Position numbers and translations under genes: made by a program. A stretch of 64,000 bases of DNA from Bellilinea sp. Lineage in GTDB: Bacteria; Chloroflexota; Anaerolineae; Anaerolineales; Anaerolineaceae. Within the stretch, counting starts at the first letter, position 1. Each line of letters starts with the position of its first letter. Positions 25,397 through 34,990 of this stretch are shown here, in pieces. Where the stretch lies: positions 186,001 to 250,000 of the forward strand of contig BPHQ01000002.1 in the NCBI GenBank assembly GCA_026003615.1. Reading direction: 5' to 3'. The notes beneath the pieces are model-generated. The model did no database searches, was not told the origin of the DNA, and saw nothing but the letters and a program-made list of their open reading frames with translations.

Positions 25397-27253
25397 ATGG
25401 TTAATGTCAAACACATCCATGAAATTCGTCCCAGGTTGGATGAGGAATTCAGCCCCGGCGCATTTATCCCACGCACACCGGCGATTTCCGAAGCCTACCA
25501 GTGGGGAAAAGAACTTCATGCTGGTCAATTACGCCTGAGCGGAGAGCCATATTTTGAAACCCACTGTGCATGGGTAGCCGCTTTTGTGGATAAACTGGTA
25601 GCAAATGAAGCCTGGACGATAGCCGCCTTGTTACACGATAGCGTGGAGGATCAGGGTGAAAGCCTTGAACGCATCCGAAAGCGTTTTCCGGGTCGCTTAG
25701 GAGAAGAAATCGCCTACATCGTTGATGGCGTTACCAAAATCAGCGCCCCACGCGATGGACGCTCTCGGGAGATAGAAACATTACGAAAGATTGCCCAATT
25801 TCGTGATCCCGGTGTTTTTCTGGTCAAACTGGCAGATAAGAGCCACAACCTGCTCACCCTTCATCACATGCCCGCCCATAAAAGACAGCAAAAAGCCAGC
25901 GAGGCCATTCGTGCCTACGGTAAGTTAGCAGGCATCCTGAACTGCTATCGCTGGCGGCGCTGGATCGAAGACCTTGCATTCCCATACGCCGAGCCGGAAA
26001 CATACGCTTACGTCAAATCCATGATTGACGCCGACCCACGTCTTGACCTGAATTTCATCAACCCAATGATGGAACAGCTCGGTGACATCATGGAGCAAAC
26101 CGGCTTACAGGGTTCCATTGAAATTATTGTCAATGGATACTGGCAATCCTGGCAAAAACTGCGCCGCATGGCTCGCGCTCGCAAAACTTCGATGAATTCC
26201 TTCCGGGATGTCAATGACATCATCAGCTTTCGGATGGTCATCGAGGAAGAAGACGAAGCAGCCTGTTATCAGTTGTTACCGCGAGTAAATCGCTTTCTAG
26301 GTCCCTACCTCGACCAAAATCGGTTTGATGATTACATTGCCTGTCCGCAAAATGGTTACCGAGCCTTGCAAATTACCGCCTGGCTGCCAGATTTAGGAGC
26401 CGTGGAAGTCGCCATTGCCACCCGAGACATGGAGGGAGAAAATCATTGGGGTGTGGTGTATGCCATCCAAAAAGGGAAAGATATCAGTCATTACCGGCCG
26501 GTAGAAATATTAACCCCCAGCGGTGGTGCACGTTTTCTGCCCGAAGGTTCCACCGTGCTGGATGCGGTTGCCTCAATTCAACAAGAATTCCTTCTTGATA
26601 AAATCAGTGCCGTAAAAGTGAATGGCGCTTTGGTCCGTCTCTCTGATCGAGTGCACTCAGGAGATGTTATTGAAGTCATCACCGAGGGCACTCGTCAGCC
26701 CCCCAGCGAAGAATGGCTGGCTTACGCCAATAACTCCACCACACGCCTGCTCCGTTCGGTGCTGGTCACGGAAGCCTTAAAAAAGAGTGCGGAGAAAGGC
26801 CGCCAATTGATCAAACCGGTGCTGATTAATCAAGGAATTCTCTCTTTAGAGGATGTCCAGGTGCTTGATCCGGTTCGTTTCGATATACTGCTGGAGAATC
26901 TGGCAGCATCCAGTTTGGAAGATCTTTATGCTTCAGTTGGCTCGGGCGCCATACGCGAATTGGATTTTGCCGACGCTCTCATCAATGCCGGCATTACTCA
27001 ACAAAACCTCAACTGGACGACCATCTCGATTACCGGCACCAAAAATGCTAATCGGCCAGGAGTACTGGCACGGATAGCCCATCTGGTATCCCAGGCTGGC
27101 GGGAATATTCTCCGCTCCATCAATGATACCCAGCCGGATGGTAGCTTTTATATCCGCCTTGTGATCAAAAATCTGACCCCCGCAAAGCAAGAAGCTCTGC
27201 GCCTCGCCTTCCTCAACACCGACATTGAAATTGCCTACCTGGAAATTGCTTGA
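25397..27253 (+). CDS. RelA/SpoT homologue with HD, degraded synthetase, TGS and ACT domains
   Basis: 618 residues (usual Rel about 720-750). HD hydrolase domain: LLHDSVED near residue 75 and LVKLADKSHNLLTL, both intact, so (p)ppGpp hydrolysis is likely. The synthetase domain (about 230-350) keeps DIISFRMVI and an NGYRALQ segment, but the ATP-binding stretch GRxKHxYSIxxKM reads NGYWQSWQKLRRM and EIQIRT reads EVAIATRD, so synthesis is doubtful. A TGS domain (GSTVLDAVASIQ, VKVNGALVRLSDRVHSGDVIEV) and a C-terminal ACT domain (RPGVLARIAHLVSQAGGNI) follow. Probably the SpoT-like hydrolase of the stringent response. Confidence 0.85.
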   Translation: MVNVKHIHEIRPRLDEEFSPGAFIPRTPAISEAYQWGKELHAGQLRLSGEPYFETHCAWVAAFVDKLVANEAWTIAALLHDSVEDQGESLERIRKRFPGRLGEEIAYIVDGVTKISAPRDGRSREIETLRKIAQFRDPGVFLVKLADKSHNLLTLHHMPAHKRQQKASEAIRAYGKLAGILNCYRWRRWIEDLAFPYAEPETYAYVKSMIDADPRLDLNFINPMMEQLGDIMEQTGLQGSIEIIVNGYWQSWQKLRRMARARKTSMNSFRDVNDIISFRMVIEEEDEAACYQLLPRVNRFLGPYLDQNRFDDYIACPQNGYRALQITAWLPDLGAVEVAIATRDMEGENHWGVVYAIQKGKDISHYRPVEILTPSGGARFLPEGSTVLDAVASIQQEFLLDKISAVKVNGALVRLSDRVHSGDVIEVITEGTRQPPSEEWLAYANNSTTRLLRSVLVTEALKKSAEKGRQLIKPVLINQGILSLEDVQVLDPVRFDILLENLAASSLEDLYASVGSGAIRELDFADALINAGITQQNLNWTTISITGTKNANRPGVLARIAHLVSQAGGNILRSINDTQPDGSFYIRLVIKNLTPAKQEALRLAFLNTDIEIAYLEIA

Positions 27254-27258
27254 GAGTT

Positions 27259-27753
27259 ATGAAAGTTGCCATCCTTTCAGATACCCATAATCATCTGGCA
27301 AACCTGCAAAAAGCGTTGCGGATTGTTGAGGAAGAGAAGATTCAGACGATTATCCATTGCGGTGATGTAACCACCGTCGAAACCGCCCTTCTTCTTTCTC
27401 CCTATCAAGTCATTCTTGCTTATGGTAACGGCGATTTTAACAGTGGTGAAATCCGGGATACACTGATGAGAAACAACCCTGCTTCTTTCGCTGGTCCCGT
27501 TTTTCAAGGAGATCTGGATAATTTAAGGATTGCCGTAACCCATGGTCATCTTGTCTCTACTTTTCAAAATCTTCTTAACTGCCGGCAATTTGACCTGATC
27601 TTTTTTGGGCATAGCCACCGCCGCGAGGAGAGAATTCAGGGCAATACCCGCCTTATCAACCCGGGGGCACTTGGCGGCTTGAAAAAAGAAGAACGTTCAT
27701 TTTGCATATTGGATACCCATAATCGGCAAATTCGTTTTGTTCTTATAGAATAA
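27259..27753 (+). CDS. YfcE/MJ0936-type metallophosphoesterase
   Basis: 164 residues. Metal ligands of the calcineurin-like fold: SDTHNH, HCGDV, GNGD, THGH, GHSH, and the end motif LINPGALG. Small phosphodiesterases of this class act on varied phosphodiesters; the physiological substrate is open. Start ATG at 27259, 5 bp after the RelA/SpoT-like stop, so it is co-transcribed. Confidence 0.88.
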   Translation: MKVAILSDTHNHLANLQKALRIVEEEKIQTIIHCGDVTTVETALLLSPYQVILAYGNGDFNSGEIRDTLMRNNPASFAGPVFQGDLDNLRIAVTHGHLVSTFQNLLNCRQFDLIFFGHSHRREERIQGNTRLINPGALGGLKKEERSFCILDTHNRQIRFVLIE

Positions 27754-27789
27754 CTCCCCTTTGAATGATTTCGACTATAATCTGAAAGA

Positions 27790-28440
27790 ATGAGACCCAT
27801 GATTACTCCTCTTGTCATTGCCATTGCCGGCGGTTCTGGCTCCGGAAAGACAACAGTTGCCACCGAAATTCTCAAACGAGTTGGTTCTCACCGGATTGCC
27901 TACCTCCCCCATGATGCCTATTACCGCGACCTAAAAGACCTGCCGCGGGCTCAGCGCGATTTGGTTAATTTTGATCATCCCAATTCTTTGGAAACTCCCC
28001 TGATGATTGAACACATCCGCAAATTAAAGAATTGGGAAGCCATTGAACTCCCGGTCTATGATTTTACCACTCACACACGCACTGACCGCACCATTCACAT
28101 TGAACCGCAGCGCGTCATTTTGGTTGAGGGCATCCTCATTTTTGCCGAACCCGCATTGCGGGAATTATTCGATGTGAAAATCTTTGTGGATACTGACCCG
28201 GATTTACGCTTCATCCGTCGCCTGGAACGGGATATTCGTGAACGGGGACGCACAACCGAATCGGTCATTCGCCAGTACCTCAACACCGTCCGCCCCATGC
28301 ACATGGAATTTGTTGAACCTTCTAAACGCTATGCTGATGTAATTATTCCCGAAGGGGGTTTTAATACTGTAGCATTGGACATGGTCATTTCCCGCATCGA
28401 AACCCTCTTGGAAAATAAAGAACAACACCCGGATGAATAA
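27790..28440 (+). CDS. udk: Uridine kinase
   Basis: 216 residues. Phosphorylates uridine (and cytidine) with ATP or GTP. P-loop GGSGSGKTT, substrate loop PHDAYYRDL, FDHPNSLET, and PVYDFTTHTR, then LVEGILIF and RRLERDIRERGRT, as in other udk products. Works in pyrimidine salvage together with upp (7.8 kb). The final 8 bp overlap the next gene. Confidence 0.93.
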   Translation: MRPMITPLVIAIAGGSGSGKTTVATEILKRVGSHRIAYLPHDAYYRDLKDLPRAQRDLVNFDHPNSLETPLMIEHIRKLKNWEAIELPVYDFTTHTRTDRTIHIEPQRVILVEGILIFAEPALRELFDVKIFVDTDPDLRFIRRLERDIRERGRTTESVIRQYLNTVRPMHMEFVEPSKRYADVIIPEGGFNTVALDMVISRIETLLENKEQHPDE

Positions 28441-28972
28441 AGAAACCCGCCTGAAAATCGCGCGCATTCTGGCCCTGATCTTTGTGGTGGGTTTAACCCT
28501 TTTCCTTTACCTCAACCGCGAAAAAGTGCGCGAATTGGAAGCCCTGGGTTATCCCGGAATCTTTCTGGTTTCTCTGCTGGCAAACGCCACGCTGATTTTA
28601 CCGCTACCTGGAGTTTTATTCACATCCGCCATGGGGGCAGTTTTCAACCCGTTTTGGGTAGCGGTTGCTGCTGGTACGGGGGCAGCCATTGGCGAGATTT
28701 CGGGCTATTTGGCCGGTTTCAGCGGCCAGGGAATTGTTGAAAGAACGCAATGGAGTGACAGATTCGAAAACTGGATGCGTAAATACGGTGCAATTACCAT
28801 TTTAGTGCTTTCTTTCGTCCCAAATCCGATTTTTGATGTAGCGGGGATTACTGCCGGCATCCTTAAAATGCCGCTCTGGCAGTTTCTACTGTTTTCATGG
28901 ATCGGCAAAGTGTTGAAGATGATCCTTTTCTCCTATGGCGGATCTTTCGTCCTCAATCTCTTTCCTTTCTAA
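28433..28972 (+). CDS. DedA/VTT-domain membrane protein (YqaA-like)
   Basis: 179 residues with about five hydrophobic segments. The GAAIGEISGYLAG motif and PNPIFDVAGITAG stretch are characteristic of the SNARE-associated (VTT) domain; these proteins are implicated in lipid scrambling/undecaprenyl phosphate recycling. Overlaps udk by 8 bp. Confidence 0.82.
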   Translation: MNKETRLKIARILALIFVVGLTLFLYLNREKVRELEALGYPGIFLVSLLANATLILPLPGVLFTSAMGAVFNPFWVAVAAGTGAAIGEISGYLAGFSGQGIVERTQWSDRFENWMRKYGAITILVLSFVPNPIFDVAGITAGILKMPLWQFLLFSWIGKVLKMILFSYGGSFVLNLFPF

Positions 28973-28999
28973 CCTTCACTCTACCTTTCGGAGGAATCT

Positions 29000-30367
29000 G
29001 TGACTCCAATAAGCCGTATTGACCGATTTTTGGAAGAAAATCTCGACCAAAGCATTTCGGAATTGAGCCGTCTCTGTGAACAACCCAGTGTCTCAGCCCA
29101 AAACTGGGGAATTGAAGAAACCGCCCGTATGGTTGAGAAAATGTTGAAACAGCGTGGATTTGAAACCCGTATCATTTCTACCGATGGCGCACCCGTTGTT
29201 ACCGCTTTTCGGGCGGGAAAATCACCCCGCACGATCTTGTTTTACAATCATTATGATGTACAGCCACCAGAACCGCTCGAGTTATGGGAGTCCCCTCCTT
29301 TTCAACCTACCCTGCGCGATGGAAAGTTATTTGCACGGGGTGTCAGCGATGATAAAGGCCACCTCGTCAGCCGCCTTTTTGCCATAGATGCCCTGCTGGC
29401 CGAGTTGGGAGAATTACCCTGTAATGTCCGCTTTGTCATCGAGGGGGAAGAAGAAATTGGTAGCCCTAATTTAAAATCTTTTATGGAAAGGTACGCTGGC
29501 GAGCTGAGCGCAGATGCCTGCATCTGGGAATTTGGCGGCGTGGATCACCGCGATGTTCCGGTTCAATACCTGGGACTGCGGGGTTTATGCTACGTTGAAC
29601 TCAGCGTAGAAACTGCCAATCAGGATGTTCACTCTGGATTGGGTGGTTCCATTTTTCCTAACGCCGCCTGGCGGCTGGTATGGGCACTGAACACCCTCAA
29701 ATCCCCCGATGAAACCATTCACCTGCCCGGCTTCTACGATAAAGTCCGTCCGCCCTCCAAACGCGATCTTGAATTATTTGAATTAATGCCAGAAACCGCC
29801 GATGAATACCGCAGCCGATATGGAATCAAAGAATTTCTTAGAGGTATGAGCGGTGGTGTGGATTTACGAGTTGCCGAGAGCATGTTGCCCACCTGCACCA
29901 TATGCGGATTGACTTCGGGCTACCAGGGGCCGGGCTCAAAAACCGTTTTACCTGCCCGTGCCACCGCCAAGGTGGATTTTCGTCTGGTGCCGGATCAGAC
30001 CCCCGAAGAGGTGTTGGAACAATTGCGCCACCATCTGGACAGCCATGGCTTTCAGGATGTACAAATCACCTATCTTGGTGGTGAGGCACCCGCCCGCACC
30101 GACGCGGACCATCCTTTTGTTAAGTTAGTGGTCGACTCGGCTGCCGAGGTTTACGGACAACCCATGCAATTGATTCCGATGAGCGGGGGTTCGGGTCCTA
30201 ACCATCTTTTTTCAGAAACACTGCATGTCCCGATTGTTACAGCCGGAATCGGTCACCCCGGTTCACAGGCTCATGCTCCCAATGAAAACATCCGTCTGGA
30301 TTTGTACTTAAAAGGTGCCCAGCACATTGCCCGTATTTTACTTTACTATGGGCAGAAACAAGTATGA
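29000..30367 (+). CDS. M20-family metallopeptidase (dipeptidase-like)
   Basis: 455 residues, GTG start at 29000 behind CGGAGGA. Metal ligands: His in YNHYDVQPP, the bridging Asp in GVSDDKGH, EGEEEIGSP with the general base and ligand, and His near the C-terminus (GHPGSQAHAPNE). Layout with a dimerisation domain (QDVHSGLGG). Closest in style to the CNDP dipeptidase branch. Cytoplasmic. Possibly co-transcribed with the VTT gene 27 bp upstream. Confidence 0.9.
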   Translation: MTPISRIDRFLEENLDQSISELSRLCEQPSVSAQNWGIEETARMVEKMLKQRGFETRIISTDGAPVVTAFRAGKSPRTILFYNHYDVQPPEPLELWESPPFQPTLRDGKLFARGVSDDKGHLVSRLFAIDALLAELGELPCNVRFVIEGEEEIGSPNLKSFMERYAGELSADACIWEFGGVDHRDVPVQYLGLRGLCYVELSVETANQDVHSGLGGSIFPNAAWRLVWALNTLKSPDETIHLPGFYDKVRPPSKRDLELFELMPETADEYRSRYGIKEFLRGMSGGVDLRVAESMLPTCTICGLTSGYQGPGSKTVLPARATAKVDFRLVPDQTPEEVLEQLRHHLDSHGFQDVQITYLGGEAPARTDADHPFVKLVVDSAAEVYGQPMQLIPMSGGSGPNHLFSETLHVPIVTAGIGHPGSQAHAPNENIRLDLYLKGAQHIARILLYYGQKQV

Positions 30368-30374
30368 AAACCAC

Positions 30375-31169
30375 TCAATAAGTAAAGACTTCCAGCGGTT
30401 CTCCAACGCGCACGTTTAATTGCCTTTGGGCGTTCCCATTGACTACACAAACGCTCAAATAGCCCGAACTGTCGAACATGGTGATAAGGGAACCAGCCGG
30501 CGCATCGCCAAATGTCCTTGTAAATCTCTCAATGGTTGTGCCGGCAATAACCACTCTTTCAATTTTTTGCTCACCTAAATCATCGGTCGTAAGATTACTG
30601 ATCAAATTTCCAAACACATCCGCCATCAGTACCTGCGCTTGCCAACCGGTCGACGTTCGGCTTGGTTTTGGAATGGCTACACGCACAAGAGTGTTGCTCT
30701 CTAATCGGCTTCCCATCTCATCCAATGGCACACCATTTGCTAAATGCGCTGCGCAAGGGGCAAAGATATCCCTGCCGTGAAAGGAGCGACTGACTTCTGG
30801 AAGCCAAAAACGCGGTTCATTCAATTCAACCGCATGGATTGGATTTCCGGATTTTTCAGCCCGCTCTAACGGAACGGTTAACAAACCATTGTCCGGAGCA
30901 ACAAAATAAAAATCGCCAATGCGGACTGCGACCGCCTTCCGTTGAGTACCTACCCCCGGATCCACTACAGCCAGATGGACACTTCCTGGCGGAAAATACG
31001 AGTAAGCCTGACCCAGAATTAAAGCACCGTGGAGAACATTTTGCGGTTCAATCCAGTGCGTAAGGTCGGCCACTTGAACTTGAGGGGCGATCTTCCAGAT
31101 CACCCCTTTCATGATTCCCACAAAAGCATCGCGGTCACCGAAGTCAGTCAACAGCGAAATTACAGCCAT
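30375..31169 (-). CDS. SAM hydrolase / SAM-hydroxide adenosyltransferase (DUF62 family)
   Basis: 264 residues. Cleaves SAM to adenosine and methionine using water; related to fluorinases and chlorinases. Signature residues: LLTDFGDRDAFVGIMKG, WIEPQNVLHGA, VDPGVGTQRKAV, PDNGLLT, FHGRDIFAP and DVFGNLISN. The fluorinase-specific loop is not seen. Follows the SET-domain gene by 14 bp. Confidence 0.9.
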   Translation of the reverse strand: MAVISLLTDFGDRDAFVGIMKGVIWKIAPQVQVADLTHWIEPQNVLHGALILGQAYSYFPPGSVHLAVVDPGVGTQRKAVAVRIGDFYFVAPDNGLLTVPLERAEKSGNPIHAVELNEPRFWLPEVSRSFHGRDIFAPCAAHLANGVPLDEMGSRLESNTLVRVAIPKPSRTSTGWQAQVLMADVFGNLISNLTTDDLGEQKIERVVIAGTTIERFTRTFGDAPAGSLITMFDSSGYLSVCVVNGNAQRQLNVRVGEPLEVFTY

Positions 31170-31183
31170 TAAGAGACCTCATA

Positions 31184-31753
31184 TCATTTTCGGTTATTCG
31201 TTTTATGGACAGATTTGCTGCCGTTTCCTTTGAGCCGGATTTCTTCGCGTATTTTTTCAATTCGTCGTTGAAGATACGGTGAGAAAAACCCAAAATACCT
31301 TTCCTGCAATTCGGGAAGCATCCAATCCCGGCCGGTAATGGTCTTGCGGCAGTTAGGCGCTCCGCAGTGACATTCGAATTCGTCATAATCCGAGGAGTCG
31401 CTCATGGCATAGTCAAAACAGGCTTCCTCTCCCACTTCAATGTCCCGCATGGCTACTAAGGATATTGGCGAATCCAAACCACAATTGGGATTACACGAGT
31501 GGTTGAAATAATCGGCAGGTTCTCCATGGGTTACCGGTACCAGATAGAGATCTTCATGAATCTGAATACCGTGCGTCTGTCGGTCTATTGGCAGGTACTG
31601 CAATTGTTCACTGGTAACCACTTGCCCGCCCCACATGGCGAGCAATTCACCCGCACTGATCGGTTCAATTGCAAATAATCCAAATCCCCCTTTTTCAGGG
31701 CACGGACGCAGCTCCAATTTTGGAGAGCAATATGAAAATGTTTGAATCTCCAT
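31184..31753 (-). CDS. SET-domain lysine methyltransferase-like protein
   Basis: 189 residues. SET-domain signature: GFGLFAIEPISAGELLAMWGG, YFNHSCNPNCG (NHSCxPN), VGEEACFDYAM and a Cys cluster after it (CHCGAPNCRKTI) matching a post-SET zinc site. SET domains use SAM to methylate protein lysines; bacterial examples are scattered and their targets mostly unknown. The basic C-terminal tail (RRIEKIREEIRLKGNG) could contact a nucleic acid or a partner. The SAM hydrolase is the next gene. Confidence 0.85.
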   Translation of the reverse strand: MEIQTFSYCSPKLELRPCPEKGGFGLFAIEPISAGELLAMWGGQVVTSEQLQYLPIDRQTHGIQIHEDLYLVPVTHGEPADYFNHSCNPNCGLDSPISLVAMRDIEVGEEACFDYAMSDSSDYDEFECHCGAPNCRKTITGRDWMLPELQERYFGFFSPYLQRRIEKIREEIRLKGNGSKSVHKTNNRK

Positions 31754-32214
31754 TTTTCTCCTTTGAAGTGAAAAAAGATATGAATTTTTAACCTCGCCGG
31801 AGACGCCCGGTCTTTGGTTAAATTGCCATGGTTATTCACCATGAGCCTGTCCCGGACAAGCCAACCAGGGACTTGTCCACAAAAAACACGCCATAACGAC
31901 CGCCTTACCGCATGTGCTGAGATGAATCATGCTGCGGCGCAATGTCGAGGCAAAAAAATTGGCTTCGCTGTTCCACCTTAATTGGGAAAGCGCTGCCAAA
32001 AATCATCCAGCCGCCGTTTGGGCTGCCGGACACCTTCGTTACAGCATTTTTAAGGTGCGTAACGGACAGACGCATGCCTTGCCAGGGCAACTTTCGGATC
32101 AGTACAAACCGATTGGGTTTGCCTGTAACCGGGCAAATGGATTGTTGTTATTATAATCACATTTCTTCTGAGTGGAAGATATTTATTCCTAATTAATTTT
32201 TTTAGAAAAAGGTC
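31754..32214. other. 461-bp region without a convincing gene
   Basis: Between the SET-domain gene and hisE. Open frames exist on both strands (75-84 codons) but none has a ribosome site or recognisable protein. Several short inverted repeats are visible: CATGGT/ACCATG near 31827, GGACAAG/CTTGTCC near 31855-31877, CACCTTAA/TTAAGGTG near 31975 and 32052, and TTTGCC/GGCAAA near 32120, the last suitable as a his operon end hairpin. It could be a structured RNA or a decayed mobile element. Confidence 0.5.
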
Positions 32215-32496
32215 TCATCCCTTGTGACGGCGACGTAATTCCGCTTCAATTTCCTCCAATCCCACGTGTTTGTACGAAAGCATGACCATGACATGATAGA
32301 GCAGATCGCTGACTTCTTCAACAATCCGCTGGCTACCTTGCCCTTTTGCTGCCAGAATGACCTCCACCGCCTCCTCCCCGATTTTCTTCAGGATTTCATC
32401 CTCACCGCTGGCAAACAGGGAACAGGTATAGGACCCTTCTTGCGGGTTCTCTCGCCGATCATCAATAACTCTGCTCAGTTCACTTAGAAATTGCAT
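32215..32496 (-). CDS. hisE: Phosphoribosyl-ATP pyrophosphatase
   Basis: 93 residues, step 2 of histidine synthesis. The MazG-like motif ILKKIGEEAVEVILAA with EEVSDLLYHVMVML gives the metal-binding Glu/Asp set. Separate from hisI, whose stop codon it touches. Last gene of the his operon. Confidence 0.94.
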   Translation of the reverse strand: MQFLSELSRVIDDRRENPQEGSYTCSLFASGEDEILKKIGEEAVEVILAAKGQGSQRIVEEVSDLLYHVMVMLSYKHVGLEEIEAELRRRHKG

Positions 32497-32831
32497 TATG
32501 CTGCATTCTCCGTATTCATTGGGTTATGAAAACAGGTGACCATGCCAGTATGACAGGCAGGCCCCCTGCGCAATACCCTCACCAAAAGGGCATCCTGGTC
32601 ACAATCCACACTTATTTCCACCACCTGCATCAGGTTGCCAGAGGTTTCCCCTTTTTTCCATAACCTTTGACGGCTACGTGACCAGAAATGAACCAGCCCC
32701 GTGCTGCGGGTTAAATCCAATGCCTCCTGGTTCATCCACCCCAACATCAACACTTGATGACTGAAAGCATCCTGAATGATTGCAGGAATCAAACCCTTCT
32801 CATCAAACCTCAAAGGATTTTCTCCAATCAT
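32496..32831 (-). CDS. hisI: Phosphoribosyl-AMP cyclohydrolase
   Basis: 111 residues, step 3. Motifs: [39 protein letters not shown] and GPACHTG with the zinc cysteines. Starts inside the last codons of hisF (ATGA overlap). Confidence 0.95.
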   Translation of the reverse strand: MIGENPLRFDEKGLIPAIIQDAFSHQVLMLGWMNQEALDLTRSTGLVHFWSRSRQRLWKKGETSGNLMQVVEISVDCDQDALLVRVLRRGPACHTGMVTCFHNPMNTENAA

Positions 32832-33616
32832 GATCCTTCTCCTTTTTCCATCTGGCGAACCGGAATACCGTTTTGAGATAAATAACGCTTGAGAGCCGGT
32901 ATTCGGATAATTCCATCGTGAAACAAGGTTGCCGCCAGGGCTGCATCTGCCCCGCCTTCACCAAGAACTTCGGCAAAATGTTCCAATTGGCCTGCCCCGC
33001 CAGAAGCAATAATCGGCACCGGCAAGGTTTGACTGAATGCCCGTGTCAATTCAAGGTCAAAACCAGCTCGTGTGCCGTCTCGATCCATGCTGGTCAACAA
33101 AATTTCACCAGCACCCAAACGGACGGCTTGCTCGGCCCATTCCAGCGCATCGAATCCGGTTGGTGTCCTGCCACCGTCAACAACAACCTCCCAGCGGGGC
33201 AGGCTGCTTTCCCCTACCCTTCGGGCATCAATTGCCAGAACGATGCACTGGCTGCCGAACCGGTCTGCACCTTCGCGCAGAAGTTGTGGGTTACGAACAG
33301 CCGCGGAATTGATGCTGATCTTGTCAGCCCCCGCCATCAACAAACGGCGCATATCCTCCACACTGCGCACACCACCCCCTACCGTGAGCGGCATTCGGAT
33401 TTCCTCTGCAACGCGGGAAACCAGATCCAACACAGTCTCCCGTCCCTCAGGGGTCGCCTGGATATCTAAGAAGACCAGTTCATCCGCACCCATTGCATCG
33501 TACAGGGCTGCCTGCCGTAGCGGATCACCGGCATCCCGCAGTGAGATAAAGTTAACCCCTTTGACAACTCGTCCGTCTTTGATATCTAAGCAGGGAATGA
33601 TTCGTTTAGCCAACAT
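32828..33616 (-). CDS. hisF: Imidazole glycerol phosphate synthase, cyclase subunit
   Basis: 262 residues, (beta/alpha)8 barrel that forms IGP and AICAR with His[17 protein letters not shown] contains the catalytic Asp; the second, AIDARR; phosphate motifs VGGGVRS and IASGGAG. Overlaps hisA by 11 bp. Confidence 0.96.
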   Translation of the reverse strand: MLAKRIIPCLDIKDGRVVKGVNFISLRDAGDPLRQAALYDAMGADELVFLDIQATPEGRETVLDLVSRVAEEIRMPLTVGGGVRSVEDMRRLLMAGADKISINSAAVRNPQLLREGADRFGSQCIVLAIDARRVGESSLPRWEVVVDGGRTPTGFDALEWAEQAVRLGAGEILLTSMDRDGTRAGFDLELTRAFSQTLPVPIIASGGAGQLEHFAEVLGEGGADAALAATLFHDGIIRIPALKRYLSQNGIPVRQMEKGEGS

Positions 33617-34358
33617 TGGATATCATCCTTAAAACTTCGGGGAAATTTAATTCACCACTGTAAAAAGCCCGTCCTATGATCACCCCAGCCAGCCCCTCAC
33701 GACGGGCGATTTGAATATCCTCTAAACGGCTGACTCCTCCGGCCAGAACAATGCGAAGCCTCTCATCCTGAGGAAGACTCTGGGTAATTTCAGGATTGGC
33801 GCCGATTAACATGCCATCCCGTTCTACATCTGTCACCACCACCCAGCGTAAACCTTTATCCGCCAAACGTTGAAGCCACACGGAAGGCTTCACGTCAACG
33901 CTTTGCTGCCACCCATGAGTCTGGATTCTACTGGCACGCAAATCCACACTGACCGCAATTCGTTCGGGCCCCCATTGTGCAACGCTTTCGATTACTGTCT
34001 GCGGTTGTTCCACCGCCAATGTTCCGAGAATCAGCCGGTGGACTCCCTTTGTTAACAGGCGCTTAATCACCTTCACCGATCGTATGCCTCCCCCTACCTG
34101 AATTTTCCCGCCAAATTCGGGGGTAATTTCCAATATCTGGCCAATTGCCGTTTCATTTCTTCTTGCCCCGCGTTCATCGCCAAACGCACCATCCAGATTG
34201 ATGACATGCAGCCATTTGGCACCTGCGCTCAAGAATTGATAGGCGACTTCTGCCGGATGGTCGCTAAATACGGTTTGGCGGGAGGGGTCGCCCACCTCCA
34301 ATCGAACCACTTTTCCATCCCGCAGGTCAATCGCCGGGAAAATCGTAAATTCCTCCAT
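33606..34358 (-). CDS. hisA: ProFAR isomerase
   Basis: 250 residues, barrel enzyme opening the ribose ring of Pro[17 protein letters not shown] with the catalytic Asp, [17 protein letters not shown] and VLAGGVS. Two bases after the hisH stop, overlapping hisF. Confidence 0.95.
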   Translation of the reverse strand: MEEFTIFPAIDLRDGKVVRLEVGDPSRQTVFSDHPAEVAYQFLSAGAKWLHVINLDGAFGDERGARRNETAIGQILEITPEFGGKIQVGGGIRSVKVIKRLLTKGVHRLILGTLAVEQPQTVIESVAQWGPERIAVSVDLRASRIQTHGWQQSVDVKPSVWLQRLADKGLRWVVVTDVERDGMLIGANPEITQSLPQDERLRIVLAGGVSRLEDIQIARREGLAGVIIGRAFYSGELNFPEVLRMISNVG

Positions 34359-34360
34359 TG

Positions 34361-34990
34361 TTATGCCTGCCTTCCCGAAATATTCATAAAATTTTTGAGG
34401 ATCATTTCACCTGCCGTCTGGCTCTTTTCGGGATGAAATTGAACACCAAACAGAACCCCTCGTCCGATGATGCTGCAAAAGTCAACCATGTAATCTGTCG
34501 TCGCTAGCACAACTTCACTTTGTTGAGGTTGGCAGTAAAAACTGTGGTTGAAATAAGCATAAAAACCGCTGGTTAAGCCAGTGGTTAATGGGTTATCCTG
34601 CCTGATCCAGACTTGATTCCAACCGGTGTGAGGTACTTTGTAAGCGGTTGCGGAAGGAAAGCGCACAACCCGCCCATGGAAAATTCCCAACCCGTCGAAC
34701 TGTCCCAATTCCTCACTCATTTCCATTAATGCCTGCATGCCCACGCAAATCCCCAACAATGGCCGCCCGCTTTGAATAAAAACCTTCAGCGCATTGTCCA
34801 GTTGATTGCGGCGAAGTCCTTCCATGAATTCTCCAAAAGCTCCAACCCCCGGTAAAACGATCCGTTCGGCTTCCAAAACATCCTCAGCCGCAGAAGTAAG
34901 CCGGACCGAAGCGCCAATTTTGTTCAGGGCCCCCACAACCGAGCGCAAATTACCCGTACCGGCGTCTACCACAACAATCGTATCAGACAT
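34361..34990 (-). CDS. hisH: Imidazole glycerol phosphate synthase, glutaminase subunit
   Basis: 209 residues, class I glutamine amidotransferase delivering ammonia to HisF. Nucleophile Cys in LLGICVGMQAL, His and Glu in GVQFHPEKS, oxyanion PGVGAFGEFM. Overlaps hisB by 8 bp. Confidence 0.95.
   Translation of the reverse strand: MSDTIVVVDAGTGNLRSVVGALNKIGASVRLTSAAEDVLEAERIVLPGVGAFGEFMEGLRRNQLDNALKVFIQSGRPLLGICVGMQALMEMSEELGQFDGLGIFHGRVVRFPSATAYKVPHTGWNQVWIRQDNPLTTGLTSGFYAYFNHSFYCQPQQSEVVLATTDYMVDFCSIIGRGVLFGVQFHPEKSQTAGEMILKNFMNISGRQA

Noticed and set aside
31929-32196. Two open frames (75 and 84 codons) in the empty region
   Set aside because: No ribosome site, no recognisable domain, overlapping each other and an opposite frame.
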